Assembly: GCA_046349215.1 (NCBI GenBank)
Contig: JAXMCV010000001.1
Coordinates: 992,001 to 1,056,000, forward strand
Reading direction: 5' to 3'
Source: JAJXWB01 sp046349215
Lineage (GTDB): Bacteria; Pseudomonadota; Alphaproteobacteria; Rhizobiales; Beijerinckiaceae
DNA: 64,000 nucleotides
Positions within the stretch are counted from its first letter, which is position 1, and each line of letters starts with the position of its first letter. The notes beneath the pieces are model-generated. The model was not told where the DNA came from. It ran no database searches and saw nothing but the letters and a program-made list of their open reading frames with translations. Below, in pieces: positions 26,705-35,605 of the stretch. The position numbers and the translations under genes are program-made.

Positions 26705-28555
26705 ATGCGCGCCCCTCGCATCCTGTTGCAGATCGCCAGCGTCGCGGCCGCTTTCGCCGCGATTCTGGTCGCCTTGCATACGGCCGCCGATGCGACCGTG
26801 CTGGCCGGCGCCAACCTGTTCCTTGCCGCGATGGCGCTCGCCTGCGCGCTCGCCCTGCCCTGGCGGGCGGCGCTGGCCTTTCTGGCGGCCAGCGCGGGCC
26901 TCGCCTGGCTCGTCGGCTTTCTCAACGACGGCAAGATCGCCCTGATCCAGATGCCCCTGACCTGGCTCGACCTCCGGATCGCGGCGGCCAATCCTGCCGG
27001 GTTCCTCGGCGCCATCAAGCTGCCGCCGGCCGCCGCCTACGGGGCCGTCCTCTCGATTCTGGCCATCGCCGGCGCTCTCGCCGCCTGGCGGCTGTCGCGC
27101 CTCGACTGGAGGACCGCCCGTCCGCGCATACTGCCGCGCGCCGTCGCCGCGCTCATGGCGGCGGGGTTCGCGTGGATCGGCGTCGACCGGCTGGCGAAGC
27201 GGCTCGATACCGCCGTCCAGGGGCACGACTACGCCGAGATCGCCAATGTGCCGGACGGGCTGGTCCTGATCGCGCGGCTGGTCGGCGCGGTTCCGTTCCT
27301 GGCGTTGACCGCCCGCTACGAGGCGCAGGCGGGCGCGCCGTTCCATCAGTTCGCACAGGGCGGCGCGCAGGCGGCCCCGGCGGCGGGCGACGCCTCGACA
27401 TGGCTGAAGCCGCGCACGACGCCGGAGAAGGCGCCGAATATCGTCATCGTCCTGATGGAATCCACTTTCGACGTCTCGAAGGTGTTTCCGACGACGCCGG
27501 CCGTAACGTCGTCGCTGTTTCCGGCCTCGGGCGCCGGCCAGTTGCAGGGCGAACTCGGCGTCAACGCCATCGGCGGCGGCACGTGGATCAGCGAGTTCGA
27601 GACGATCACCGGCATTCCCTCGCGCCTGTTCGGCTACGCCGGCTATTACACGCATGTCGAACTCGGCCCCTACGTGAAGAGCTCGCTCGCCGGCTACCTG
27701 CGGGGGCGCGGCTACCAGACGCTGGCGCTCTACCCGGTCGAGGGCAAGTTCTACAATTCGCGGGCGGCCTACGGCCATTACGGTTTCGATCGCTTCGTCG
27801 ACGGCGACGACATGCAGATCAGGGAGCCGTGGTTCGCGCAGGACACCGAGATCATGGAGAAATATCTCGGCCAGATGGCAACGACGGACCGCACGAAGCC
27901 TCTCTTCTCCTTCATGCTGACGATGGAGAACCATTCGCCGCATCCCTGCCAGCGCTTCGGCGGCGAAAAGGAAATGCCCTACCGCTTCATTGTCGAGAGC
28001 AATGCGCGCGGGACCTGCGAACTCAATGAATACATCGCGCGCTACCACTCGACGGAGACCGCCGTCGCCATGCTCGAACAGGCGTTGCAGGCGCGCGAGC
28101 GGGAAACGGGGCGTCCCTACGTGCTCGTCGTGTTCGGCGACCACCAGCCCAATTCCTTCACGGGCACGGGCCGCATGCCCCTGTGGTCGCCCAACGACTA
28201 CAGCGCGCAGCGCCGTGCGCCCAACGACGTGACGTTCTACCAGATCCGCTCGTCCGCCCCCTCGCCTTTCGCCACGAAGCAGCTCGACGCTTCCATCGTC
28301 ATGCTGCCGACGCTCGTCAGCGCCTATGTCGCGGCGAACGAAAACGACATGTACCTGCCCGGCAATTTCGCCATCCAGGCGCGCTGCGGCGCGAAGATCG
28401 CCCTGCCGCGCGCCAACGCCGCCTACGGACGCGACGCCGCGCTGCCGGCGGCGGACGCGAAAGCGCAGGGCCGGACGGAGGCGCTGAGCCAGGATTGCCG
28501 CAGCGCGCTCGTCGCCGCGCGCGCCGACTACCTCAAGCTGATCGAAATGCCCTGA
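26705..28555 (+). CDS. Sulfatase/LTA synthase-like phosphoglycerol or phosphoethanolamine transferase
   Basis: A 616-residue protein with four to five N-terminal membrane helices (to about residue 210) and a periplasmic alkaline-phosphatase-superfamily domain. 'NIVIVLMESTF' carries the metal-binding Glu, 'GGGTWISEFETITG' the nucleophile Thr by comparison with LTA synthases, and 'LVVFGDHQPNS' the metal-binding Asp-His. Rhizobial relatives transfer phosphoglycerol to periplasmic glucans or modify envelope lipids. The substrate cannot be told. Cysteines in 'PHPCQRFGG', 'RGTCEL', 'QARCGAK' and 'SQDCRS' may form disulfides. It is a single gene, divergent from groES. Confidence 0.88.
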   Translation: MRAPRILLQIASVAAAFAAILVALHTAADATVLAGANLFLAAMALACALALPWRAALAFLAASAGLAWLVGFLNDGKIALIQMPLTWLDLRIAAANPAGFLGAIKLPPAAAYGAVLSILAIAGALAAWRLSRLDWRTARPRILPRAVAALMAAGFAWIGVDRLAKRLDTAVQGHDYAEIANVPDGLVLIARLVGAVPFLALTARYEAQAGAPFHQFAQGGAQAAPAAGDASTWLKPRTTPEKAPNIVIVLMESTFDVSKVFPTTPAVTSSLFPASGAGQLQGELGVNAIGGGTWISEFETITGIPSRLFGYAGYYTHVELGPYVKSSLAGYLRGRGYQTLALYPVEGKFYNSRAAYGHYGFDRFVDGDDMQIREPWFAQDTEIMEKYLGQMATTDRTKPLFSFMLTMENHSPHPCQRFGGEKEMPYRFIVESNARGTCELNEYIARYHSTETAVAMLEQALQARERETGRPYVLVVFGDHQPNSFTGTGRMPLWSPNDYSAQRRAPNDVTFYQIRSSAPSPFATKQLDASIVMLPTLVSAYVAANENDMYLPGNFAIQARCGAKIALPRANAAYGRDAALPAADAKAQGRTEALSQDCRSALVAARADYLKLIEMP

Positions 28556-29206
28556 CGCGCGCCGCGCGTCGCGCTCCGGGGCGCCGCGCGCCGAACCGGC
28601 CAGCGCAAACGAAACGGGCTCCGGCGCATTCAAGCGTCGCGGAGCCCTGATGTTTCGCCTGTTGCGAAAACTATGTCTGGATTGACCAGTCAGATGTTCG
28701 AATCTGCGACCGCGTGGCCGTTGCGGCTACATATCGAGATGTATGAGACAGATTGTACGCGCCTGGTGAGCGGATATCAGCGCTGATATCGAATCTCCTC
28801 GGCGCGCCGACGATCCCATCTCGGAAGGTGATCTTTCGGGATGAGATCAAGACGCCTTGTCCGGCGGAGTCATCTCCTCGCCCTTGTTGCACGAGAGCTC
28901 GCGCTCTCCGGTTCCACGCCCGGCGGACAGTGACATCGCTGTCCGTCGCTCGCGTCGTCTTGCGGGGCCTGCGCACCCGAAAGGAACGACGCTGGCAACG
29001 CCTGAATGCTCCGCCCGAACCGGATTTCTGTCAAGAACAATGCTGGCCGGCGCCGCGTTTCGCCGCAGTTGGTGACCAAATGGTTACACTCCTCAAGGCC
29101 ACGCTCAGGCAAGACTTTCTTATCGCGGCGCCTGTATGGATTGCGCCATGACGGACCGCTGCGCGCTCGCCCGAAGCCCGCGCGTCGCGCCTGCGAGGGC
29201 GTGCGC
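28556..29206. other. Long non-coding stretch with lower GC than its surroundings
   Basis: This 651-bp gap between the sulfatase-like gene and the flippase gene holds no convincing gene. Frames that cross it have odd composition (Arg/Ser/Pro-rich) and no ribosome site. The part 28675-28870 is distinctly less GC-rich and contains an 18-bp perfect palindrome. A GC-rich stem (GGGCTCCG with CGGAGCCC, 28614-28644) follows the sulfatase-like gene and could help termination. Confidence 0.5.
28773..28790. promoter_or_regulatory. Perfect 18-bp palindrome
   Basis: GATATCAGCGCTGATATC is self-complementary over its full length. It lies in the low-GC part of a 651-bp gene-free region. Its length and uninterrupted symmetry resemble an operator for a dimeric regulator, but no gene starts within 400 bp on either side. 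Confidence 0.4.
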
Positions 29207-30655
29207 ATGAAGGTGCTCGCCGCGTTCGTCGTCAACGCTCTCTTCAACTTCCTGATCGGCCTGGTCGTCGCCAAATTCCTCGGCCCGGAGGAATACGGTC
29301 GCTTCGCCCTCGCGCTGGCGCTCGGTCTCGTCATCCAGACCGCCGTATTCGACTGGATCCGGCTGGCGGCGATCCGCTTCTATTCCGAGCGCACGCGCCG
29401 CGACGAGCCGCAGGTTCGCGCAACGCTCGACACCGCCTTCGCCATCATCGCTGTCGGTCTCAGTCTCGCCGTCGGCGCCGTCCTGCTGTCGGGTCTGGAT
29501 TTCGCGCTGTCGCACGCGCTGATCGGCCTGTCGCTCGCCACCGCCGTCACCAACGGCTTGTTCGATTATTCGTGCGGGCTGGCGCGGGCGCGTTTCGACG
29601 ACCGTCAGTACGGCCGTCTCGTTCTCGTGAAGAACGCGTTCTCGCTCGTCCTGACGACGGGCGCCGCCTTCTGGTTCGGTTCGGCGAAGATGGCCCTGCT
29701 CGGCGCCATCGTCTCCATCGCCGGCTCGATCGTCGCGGCGCGCGGCGCGCTCACCGATGCCGACAGCGAAGCCAGGCGGGCCCAATACGATCTGGCGCGG
29801 TCCTATCTCGCCTACGCCTTTCCCATCATCGCCGCCAACCTGCTCTATCTCCTGATTCCGTTCATCAACCGCACGCTCGTCACGCGCTACTACGGCTTCG
29901 CGGAAACCGGGCAATTCTCGCTCGCCTTCGATCTCGGCCTGCGCGCCGTGCAGGCGATCGGCTCGGCGATGGACGTTCTGCTTTTCCAGATCGCGGTCGC
30001 CGCGCACGACAGTCACGGACTGGAACGCGCGAAGGAACAGATCGCGCGCAACATCACGATCGTCCTCGCCGTCATCGCGCCGTCCTGCGCCGGCCTCCTG
30101 ATGACGCTGCCATCGGTGCAGGCGCTGGTCGTGCCCTTCGAATTCCGTGGCTTCTTCGGTCACTATCTGACGCTGATGATGCCCGGCCTGTTCGCGCTGA
30201 CCCTCATCAACTTCGCCATCAACCCGATCTTCCAGATCGAGAAGAAGACGCTGCCGCTGATCGGCGCCGCGCTGATCGGCTGCGCAGGGGCGCCGCTGTT
30301 CGTCTATCTGCTGCCGCGCGGCACGGACGCATCGAGCCTCGCGGTCGCGCAAAGCGCCGCCTATCTCGCCGCGCTGCTTGCGCTCATCGCTTTCGCTGCG
30401 CCCTCCCGGCCGCGCTGGCCAAGTTTAGGGGATCTCGCGCGCATCGCCGTCGCGCTCGCCGCCATGTGCCTCGTGCTGTGGCCGATGCGCGCCTGGACGC
30501 CGGGCTTCGGCGCGCTCGCCGCACAAGTCATCGCCGGCGCCGGAGTCTATTGCGGGCTGGCGCTGGCGCTCGACATCGCGGGATTGCGAAAGCCGATCCT
30601 CGACAAGGTCGGCGGACTTCTGGCGCGCGTGCGACAGTCGCCGCTGCGCGGCTGA
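29207..30655 (+). CDS. Polysaccharide flippase of the MOP/Wzx type
   Basis: A 482-residue integral membrane protein with about 12-14 helices. 'MKVLAAFVVNALFNFLIGLVV' then 'AKFLGPEEYGRFALALAL' is the classic N-terminus of O-antigen/oligosaccharide flippases, and 'LVTRYYGFAETGQFSLAFDLGLRA' is the mid-protein repeat of this signature. It flips lipid-linked sugars across the inner membrane. The ATG at 29207, after a GAGG, gives this N-terminus; an upstream in-frame ATG at 29006 would add 67 basic residues. No glycosyltransferase genes are next to it. Confidence 0.87.
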   Translation: MKVLAAFVVNALFNFLIGLVVAKFLGPEEYGRFALALALGLVIQTAVFDWIRLAAIRFYSERTRRDEPQVRATLDTAFAIIAVGLSLAVGAVLLSGLDFALSHALIGLSLATAVTNGLFDYSCGLARARFDDRQYGRLVLVKNAFSLVLTTGAAFWFGSAKMALLGAIVSIAGSIVAARGALTDADSEARRAQYDLARSYLAYAFPIIAANLLYLLIPFINRTLVTRYYGFAETGQFSLAFDLGLRAVQAIGSAMDVLLFQIAVAAHDSHGLERAKEQIARNITIVLAVIAPSCAGLLMTLPSVQALVVPFEFRGFFGHYLTLMMPGLFALTLINFAINPIFQIEKKTLPLIGAALIGCAGAPLFVYLLPRGTDASSLAVAQSAAYLAALLALIAFAAPSRPRWPSLGDLARIAVALAAMCLVLWPMRAWTPGFGALAAQVIAGAGVYCGLALALDIAGLRKPILDKVGGLLARVRQSPLRG

Positions 30656-30911
30656 GCGGCGCGAAGCGGCCCGAAGCCAGGAGCGAAAGATCGCGCTGGA
30701 GCAATGCGCGACGACAGCGCGGGCTCTCCCTTTGTTCAGCCTCCGGGAAAGGAGCGCGTCCAGGCCGACGCGGCGGCCGAAGCTTTACCGCGCGTTTACC
30801 GGTTATTCTTGCCCTAACCACCGCGAGAACAATCGCATTCGAATAAAACGCGCTCTGTTATGATCGAGCATGAACTTCTTCGGTTCGCCGGAGACAACGA
30901 GGTTCAGCGTC

Positions 30912-31646
30912 ATGCATCGCGTTCGCGTATCCCTGCTTCTCGCCTCCGTGGCGACCATCGCGCTCTCGGGGGCGACGACCGGCGCGAGCGCCGGCAATCT
31001 CGGCGGCGGCTTCATCGAGGCGCTCGCCACCGGCTTCAACGGGCCGACGCAGCGGAATCCCGTCTTCAACCGCCCGACCTACCAGACGTCGCCGCAGGTC
31101 TTGCGCGAGCCCGACGTGCTGCGCCAGCCGCAGGTCGCCTATTATCCGCCGGCGCAGGCCGGCGGCTACGCGCCGGACGCGGAACCCGTGCAGCGCACGA
31201 TTTCGCCTGAATATCTGCGCACCGAAGTCGATTATCCGAGCCGCGAGAAGCCCGGCACGATCGTCGTCGATACGCCCTCGAAACATCTCTATCTCGTGCT
31301 CGGCAACGGGCGCGCCATGCGCTACGGCATCGGCGTCGGACGGCCGGGCTTCACCTGGGCGGGCGTCAAGACCGTGTCGCGCAAGGCCGAATGGCCGGAC
31401 TGGACGCCGCCGCCGGAGATGCTGAAGCGCCGGCCGGACCTGCCCGCGCACATGGAGGGCGGTCCCGGCAATCCGCTGGGCGCGCGCGCGCTCTATCTCG
31501 GCTCGTCGCTGTACCGGATCCACGGCACCAACGAGCCGTGGACGATCGGGCAGAACGTGTCGTCGGGCTGCATCAGGATGATGAACGAGGACGTGACCGA
31601 CCTGTACGGGCGGGTCGGCGTCGGCACGAAAGTTCTCGTTCTCTAG
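30912..31646 (+). CDS. L,D-transpeptidase (YkuD domain)
   Basis: A 244-residue secreted protein with a signal peptide MHRVRVSLLLASVATIALSG. The linker is rich in Pro and Gln; the YkuD domain starts near 'KPGTIVVDTPSKHLYLVLGNGRAMRYGIGVG'. The catalytic motif is 'YRIHGTNEPWTIGQNVSSGCIRM', with the active Cys in SSGCIRM. It makes 3-3 cross-links in peptidoglycan or attaches proteins to it. The ATG at 30912 has GAGG nine bases upstream; an ATG 14 codons earlier lacks a ribosome site. A terminator follows at 31680. Confidence 0.93.
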   Translation: MHRVRVSLLLASVATIALSGATTGASAGNLGGGFIEALATGFNGPTQRNPVFNRPTYQTSPQVLREPDVLRQPQVAYYPPAQAGGYAPDAEPVQRTISPEYLRTEVDYPSREKPGTIVVDTPSKHLYLVLGNGRAMRYGIGVGRPGFTWAGVKTVSRKAEWPDWTPPPEMLKRRPDLPAHMEGGPGNPLGARALYLGSSLYRIHGTNEPWTIGQNVSSGCIRMMNEDVTDLYGRVGVGTKVLVL

Positions 31647-31679
31647 GGAATTCGCGGGGGAACACCGCGAGGGAGGCGG

Positions 31680-31714
31680 AAGGCCGTCGCAGCGATGCGG
31701 CGGCCTTCTCTTTT
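31680..31714 (+). terminator. Intrinsic terminator after the L,D-transpeptidase gene
   Basis: AAGGCCGTCGC and GCGGCGGCCTT form an 11-bp stem with one wobble and a six-base loop, followed by CTCTTTT. It lies 34 bp after the stop. Confidence 0.75.
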
Positions 31715-31721
31715 GGCGCGA

Positions 31722-32483
31722 TCAGACGTCGTAGCTGTCGTCCGAACCCGAATCGTCGCCGCCCCAGTCGGCGTCCGAAACATCGGACCGGTCGTCGTCG
31801 TCGCCGTCGTCAGCGGCGGCGTGGCGCACGTCGCTGTCACGATCGCCGTAGTAATTGTTGATGATGGTCTCGCCGCCGCCGAGCCCGGCCTGCGTGCCCA
31901 GGCCGGATCCGCCGAACCCCGAGCCGATGCCGAGATTGTTCGACCCCGGCCCGTGAAAGAGCCCGCGAATCGAATCGGCGAGCAACATGCCGCCGGCGAC
32001 GCCAGCCGCCGCGCCGAGCGCGCCCTTGAGGAAGCCGCCGCCGGCCTGCTGCTGCGGAGCGCCGCCCCACGGACCCGCCTGCGGGCCGGGCTGTGGCGGC
32101 GGCGCGCCCCATCCGGCGCCCTGCTGCTGCGCCGGCGCGCCCCACGGCGAGTTCTGCCGCGGAGGCGGAGGCGGCGGCGGGGCGGCCGGCTGCTGGCCGC
32201 CGCCGAACAGGCCGCCGAGGAAACCGCCCTGCTGGGCGCCCCCGGACTGCGCGCGCGACTGCAGGTCGCGATTCTCGGCTTCGAGCCGCTCCAGGCGTTC
32301 GGCGGCCGCCTTAAGCGCCTGTTCCTGCACGATCACGGTCTGGGCGAGCAGGTAGGGCGCGAAGGGCTGGAGCCGGACCGCCTCTGCGATGAAGGCTTCC
32401 GCGTCGCGGTCGCGCGGCTGCGCGGCGGCGGCGTTGGTCCGCTGGAACAGTTCGACGAGCAACTGGCGCTCTTCGGGCGACAT
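31722..32483 (-). CDS. DUF2076 domain protein
   Basis: A 253-residue product. The N-terminal segment 'MSPEERQLLVELFQRTNAAA..RD.DAEAFIAEAV..QPFAPYLLAQTVIVQEQAL' is the conserved DUF2076 helix bundle, followed by a coiled coil 'KAAAERLERLEAENRDLQ'. A long Pro/Gln/Gly linker leads to a glycine-zipper-like 'FLKGALGAAAGVAGGMLLADSIRGLF', then an Asp/Ser-rich acidic tail. The function is unknown. There is no signal peptide with the ATG at 32483, which has GGGGAG at the right distance. A longer in-frame ORF reaching to 32666 crosses a repetitive tract and is not believed. Confidence 0.87.
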   Translation of the reverse strand: MSPEERQLLVELFQRTNAAAAQPRDRDAEAFIAEAVRLQPFAPYLLAQTVIVQEQALKAAAERLERLEAENRDLQSRAQSGGAQQGGFLGGLFGGGQQPAAPPPPPPPRQNSPWGAPAQQQGAGWGAPPPQPGPQAGPWGGAPQQQAGGGFLKGALGAAAGVAGGMLLADSIRGLFHGPGSNNLGIGSGFGGSGLGTQAGLGGGETIINNYYGDRDSDVRHAAADDGDDDDRSDVSDADWGGDDSGSDDSYDV

Positions 32484-32619
32484 GTGATTCTCCCCTGGTT
32501 CCCGCGGCGCTCGCGGGAGCGGACGGAATATGGGAGGCGCCGGGGTGCGCGCCAAGGTCTCGCCGAGGCCGGCCGGCGGCAGGCCGCATGAAAAATCGGA
32601 AAGGTTCGGCCCGGAGAGA

Positions 32620-32690
32620 GGGGCGCTCCGGAGGAAGGGGCGCGCCGGAGAAAAAGGGCGCCCCAAAGAAAGGGGCGTCCCAAAGAAAAA
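32620..32690. repeat. Degenerate GC/purine mini-repeat tract
   Basis: About four copies of a 15-19 base unit (GGGGCGC.CC followed by an A/G run) stand in tandem between the DUF2076 and porin genes. The last copies merge with the porin's terminator hairpin. Copies differ in length and sequence, so this looks like decayed slippage products. It makes two spurious reading frames that extend the DUF2076 gene. Confidence 0.5.
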
Positions 32691-32712
32691 GGGCGCGGCC
32701 GAAGCCGCGCCC
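32686..32712 (-). terminator. Intrinsic terminator of the porin gene
   Basis: GGGCGCGGC and GCCGCGCCC form a perfect 9-bp stem with a CGAA loop. On the minus strand it is followed by TTTTT. It lies 24 bp after the porin stop. Confidence 0.8.
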
Positions 32713-32735
32713 CTGATCTGCGGGGTCTGACGAAC

Positions 32736-33734
32736 TTACTTGAAGGTCGCCGAGGTGAAGTCGATCGACAGCGCCGCCACGATGCGGTTGCCGCACCAGT
32801 TGGAGCGGCCGACGAGCGCGACGGCCGTCGGCAGGTTGGCGGCCGGATCCGACGAGTTGAGGGCGCAGGCGACCTGCCCCATCGACGAGCCGTAGTAGCG
32901 CAGGTCGAACGTGAGCGCCTTGTAGGTGTAGGAAGCGCCGAGGTTCCAGCTGTTGTAGCTCGCGAACTTCAGGCCGTTGGCGTAGCTCGTGCCGAACAGG
33001 GCGTTCTGGTACCACTGGCCCGGGTTCACGTAGCTGTAGCCGTAGCGCCAGTTCGTCTGCCCGAGGTAGGAATGGCCGAACGCGCCCGAGACCGAGAAGC
33101 CCGTCTCGCCGAAGGTCACCTTGGCGTTCAGTTCGTTGTAGAGGCCCTGGTTGCCGTAGTTGTTCCAGTTCGGCGTGTAGTAGGTCGACGTGCCGATCGT
33201 AAGGTAATCGTTCAGCGCCCAGGTCGTCTTGCCATAGATTTCAAAATAACTCGGATCGCGCGCCGTCGTCGGGATGCCGCCGGGCGTCCAGAACGTATTC
33301 ACCAAGGGCGTGCCGCCGAGGAAGTACTGGACCTGGTTGCGCGGATAGAGGTAGCCGATGATACCGACATCGAGGGTCAGTGGCCCCCAGGTCGGACGGA
33401 TGCCGCCATAGACGTCGAGCTCTGCGAGCGGCCGCGTCGGCAAGCTGACGTTCCAAGGCTGCACGCCCGCATAGAGCCAGCCGTAGCGCAATTCGCCATA
33501 GGCGGTCGCGCTCGGACGATGCGCCGTCTGGCTGATACCGCGCGAGATGTAGTCAGTTTGCATTTTCACGCCGACCGCATAGTCGAAACCGGCGCCGAAA
33601 ACGTCGAAGTTCGGCTCGGGCCATGCGATCAGGGGCTTGGCCGGCGGGGGGGCTTCGGCCTTACTGGCAGCAGGATCGGCCGCGTACGCGCCCGACGAGA
33701 TGACCAAGGCCGCCGCTGCAGCGAGAAGTCTCAT
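32736..33734 (-). CDS. TorF-family putative porin
   Basis: A 332-residue outer-membrane beta-barrel with a signal peptide (MRLLAAAAALVISSGAYA). The mature protein starts with a Pro/Ala-rich stretch and then 'YAVGVKMQTDYISRGISQT', the mark of the TorF (Gcw_chp) family. Alternating strands rich in Tyr, Trp and Gly follow, ending in a C-terminal strand 'RIVAALSIDFTSATFK'. Two Cys near the end ('QVACALN', 'SNWCGN') could form a disulfide. The transported solute is unknown. It lies downstream of amtB but has its own terminator, and is separated by a terminator from amtB. Confidence 0.88.
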   Translation of the reverse strand: MRLLAAAAALVISSGAYAADPAASKAEAPPPAKPLIAWPEPNFDVFGAGFDYAVGVKMQTDYISRGISQTAHRPSATAYGELRYGWLYAGVQPWNVSLPTRPLAELDVYGGIRPTWGPLTLDVGIIGYLYPRNQVQYFLGGTPLVNTFWTPGGIPTTARDPSYFEIYGKTTWALNDYLTIGTSTYYTPNWNNYGNQGLYNELNAKVTFGETGFSVSGAFGHSYLGQTNWRYGYSYVNPGQWYQNALFGTSYANGLKFASYNSWNLGASYTYKALTFDLRYYGSSMGQVACALNSSDPAANLPTAVALVGRSNWCGNRIVAALSIDFTSATFK

Positions 33735-33931
33735 TTCACGTTTGCTCCAAATCACGAATTCGATGTGACGAAATTGCGCCGGAACAGAGGGGCGCCTCAA
33801 TGTCTTTCGTTATGCAATCGCCTAATCCGTGGGCAGATATGACAAACATCAACTTTTCCGCAAGAGCTGTTGCAAACAGGCCACATGGCCCATTCACGCT
33901 CGCGCCGCGTTGGGGGTGCTGCACAGCAACG

Positions 33932-33958
33932 AAAAACGGCGTCCCTTTCGGGACGCCG
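33932..33958 (-). terminator. Intrinsic terminator of glnK-amtB
   Basis: CGGCGTCCC and GGGACGCCG form a 9-bp stem with a TTTC loop (GAAA on the transcribed strand). On the minus strand it is followed by five T. A second, perfect 10-bp hairpin (33988-34011) lies between it and the amtB stop. Confidence 0.85.
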
Positions 33959-33987
33959 CGAGGGGCTGCATGAAGGCAGTCCAAGTC

Positions 33988-34011
33988 GGCGCCTGCCCGC
34001 AGGCAGGCGCC
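33988..34011 (-). terminator. Second hairpin directly after amtB
   Basis: GGCGCCTGCC and GGCAGGCGCC form a perfect 10-bp stem around a four-base loop, 11 bp past the amtB stop. There is no T-run after it, so it probably protects the 3' end rather than terminating on its own. Confidence 0.5.
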
Positions 34012-34022
34012 CGGGAGGAGTA

Positions 34023-35576
34023 TCAGTAGTTGTAAGCGCGCTCGCCGTGCTCGGCGACGTCGAGGCCTTCGCGCTCGGCGTCTGCTGGAACTCGAAGACC
34101 AACAACTACATCGACGACCTTGTAGAGGATCGCGGAGCCGACGCCCGACCAGATCAGGGTCGCCAGCACCGCCACCACCTGCGAGATCACCTGCTGCGAG
34201 AACACGTAGGTGCCCGCATTGTTGCCAGCGATATTGGTGTAGTCGGTGATGCCGACGCCGCCGAGGGCCGGGTTGACCAGGATGCCCGTGGCGATCGCGC
34301 CGGTGATGCCGCCGACGCAGTGCACGCCGAAGACGTCCAGCGAGTCGTCGTACCCCAGCGCATTCTTCACCTTGGCGATGAAGAACAGGCAGATCGGCGA
34401 GACGAGCAGGCCGAGCACGATCGAGCCCATCGGACCCGCGTAGCCCGAAGCCGGCGTCACGGCGACGAGGCCGGCGACGGCGCCCGAGGCCATGCCGAGC
34501 AGCGACGGCTTGCCCTTCACGCCCCACTCGACCATCAGCCAGGAGAAGGCCGCGGCGCAGGTGGCGACCATCGTGTTGACGAAGGCCAGAGCGGTCGTGC
34601 CGTTGGCTTCCAGGTTGGAGCCGGCGTTGAAGCCGAACCAGCCCACCCACAGTAGCGAGGCGCCGATCATGGTCATGGTCAGCGAGTGCGGCATCATGGC
34701 TTCACGCGGATAGCCGATGCGCTTGCCGAGCATGATCGCGCCGACGAGGCCCGCGATACCGGCGTTGATGTGCACGACCGTGCCGCCCGCGAAGTCGAGG
34801 GCGCCCGAGCCGTTCATCAGGAACTCGCCGATGCCCTTGCCCTGGTTGAGCCAGCCGGCGCCCGCGATCAGTTCGTCGATCTTGCCCTGCGCGGCCTTCT
34901 TGGCGGCTTCGTCGCCGGCGGCGGCGAGCGCCTTGGCGGCGTTGGCCAGATCGTCCGGCGCAGGCGTCGCCCACACCCAGTGCGCGATCGGGAAGTAGAT
35001 GAACGTGACCCACAGGGCCATGAACAGCAGCATCGCCGAGAACTTGATGCGCTCGGCGAAGGCGCCGACGATCAGGGCCGGCGTGATCATCGCGAAGGTC
35101 ATCTGGAAGACCATGTAGGCGTATTCCGGAATGACGACGCCGTTCGAGAAGGTGGCCGACACGGAATTCGGGTCGATGCCCTTCAGGAAGGCCTTGCCGA
35201 AGCCGCCGAGGTAGTAGCCGCCACCGTCGCCGAGCGAGATCGAATAGCCGAAGAAGCACCACAGCAGGCCGACCATGGCGACGATGGCCATGACCTGCGT
35301 GAGGATCGACAGCATGTTCTTCGAGCGGACGAGGCCGCCATAGAACAGGGCGAGACCCGGGATCGACATCATCAGCACGAGAAGGCTCGAGACGAGCATC
35401 CAGGCCGTGTCGCCCTTGTTGGGAACGGGCGCGGCGGCGGCGGCCGGCGCGGCGGCGGGCGCAGCGGCTGCCGCGGGCGCAGCGGCCTGTGCGAAGACCT
35501 CGGTCGCGCCGATCGCGACACAGGCCAGCCCAAGTCCGGCAACGATCGCCGTCCTGGTATTCATAAGTTTCTTCAT
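34023..35576 (-). CDS. amtB: Ammonium transporter AmtB
   Basis: A 517-residue inner-membrane channel with an N-terminal signal-like helix and an Ala/Pro-rich spacer (about residues 31-58), then 11 membrane helices. The Amt signatures are present: 'DTAWMLVSSLLVLMMSIPGLALFYGGLVR', 'FAGGTVVHINAGIAGLVGA' with the first pore His, and 'DSLDVFGVHCVGGITGAIATGILV' with the second. The C-terminal tail 'EREGLDVAEHGERAYNY' is the GlnK-docking segment. It takes up ammonium when nitrogen is scarce. An insertion 'AKALAAAGDEAAKKAAQGKIDEL' lies between helices. GGAG precedes the ATG at 35576. It is co-transcribed with glnK, 29 bp upstream. Confidence 0.97.
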   Translation of the reverse strand: MKKLMNTRTAIVAGLGLACVAIGATEVFAQAAAPAAAAAPAAAPAAAAAPVPNKGDTAWMLVSSLLVLMMSIPGLALFYGGLVRSKNMLSILTQVMAIVAMVGLLWCFFGYSISLGDGGGYYLGGFGKAFLKGIDPNSVSATFSNGVVIPEYAYMVFQMTFAMITPALIVGAFAERIKFSAMLLFMALWVTFIYFPIAHWVWATPAPDDLANAAKALAAAGDEAAKKAAQGKIDELIAGAGWLNQGKGIGEFLMNGSGALDFAGGTVVHINAGIAGLVGAIMLGKRIGYPREAMMPHSLTMTMIGASLLWVGWFGFNAGSNLEANGTTALAFVNTMVATCAAAFSWLMVEWGVKGKPSLLGMASGAVAGLVAVTPASGYAGPMGSIVLGLLVSPICLFFIAKVKNALGYDDSLDVFGVHCVGGITGAIATGILVNPALGGVGITDYTNIAGNNAGTYVFSQQVISQVVAVLATLIWSGVGSAILYKVVDVVVGLRVPADAEREGLDVAEHGERAYNY

Positions 35577-35605
35577 CGTTTGGCTCCTGAACGGAATGGC
35601 GGGGA

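Noticed and set aside
28671..29151. Possible small genes on either strand in the 28.6-29.2 kb gap
   Set aside because: No ribosome site, Arg/Ser-rich composition, and no hydrophobic or motif pattern.
32484..32666. Extended N-terminus of the DUF2076 protein
   Set aside because: The extra 61 residues come from the mini-repeat tract; the internal ATG has GGGGAG and begins the conserved domain.
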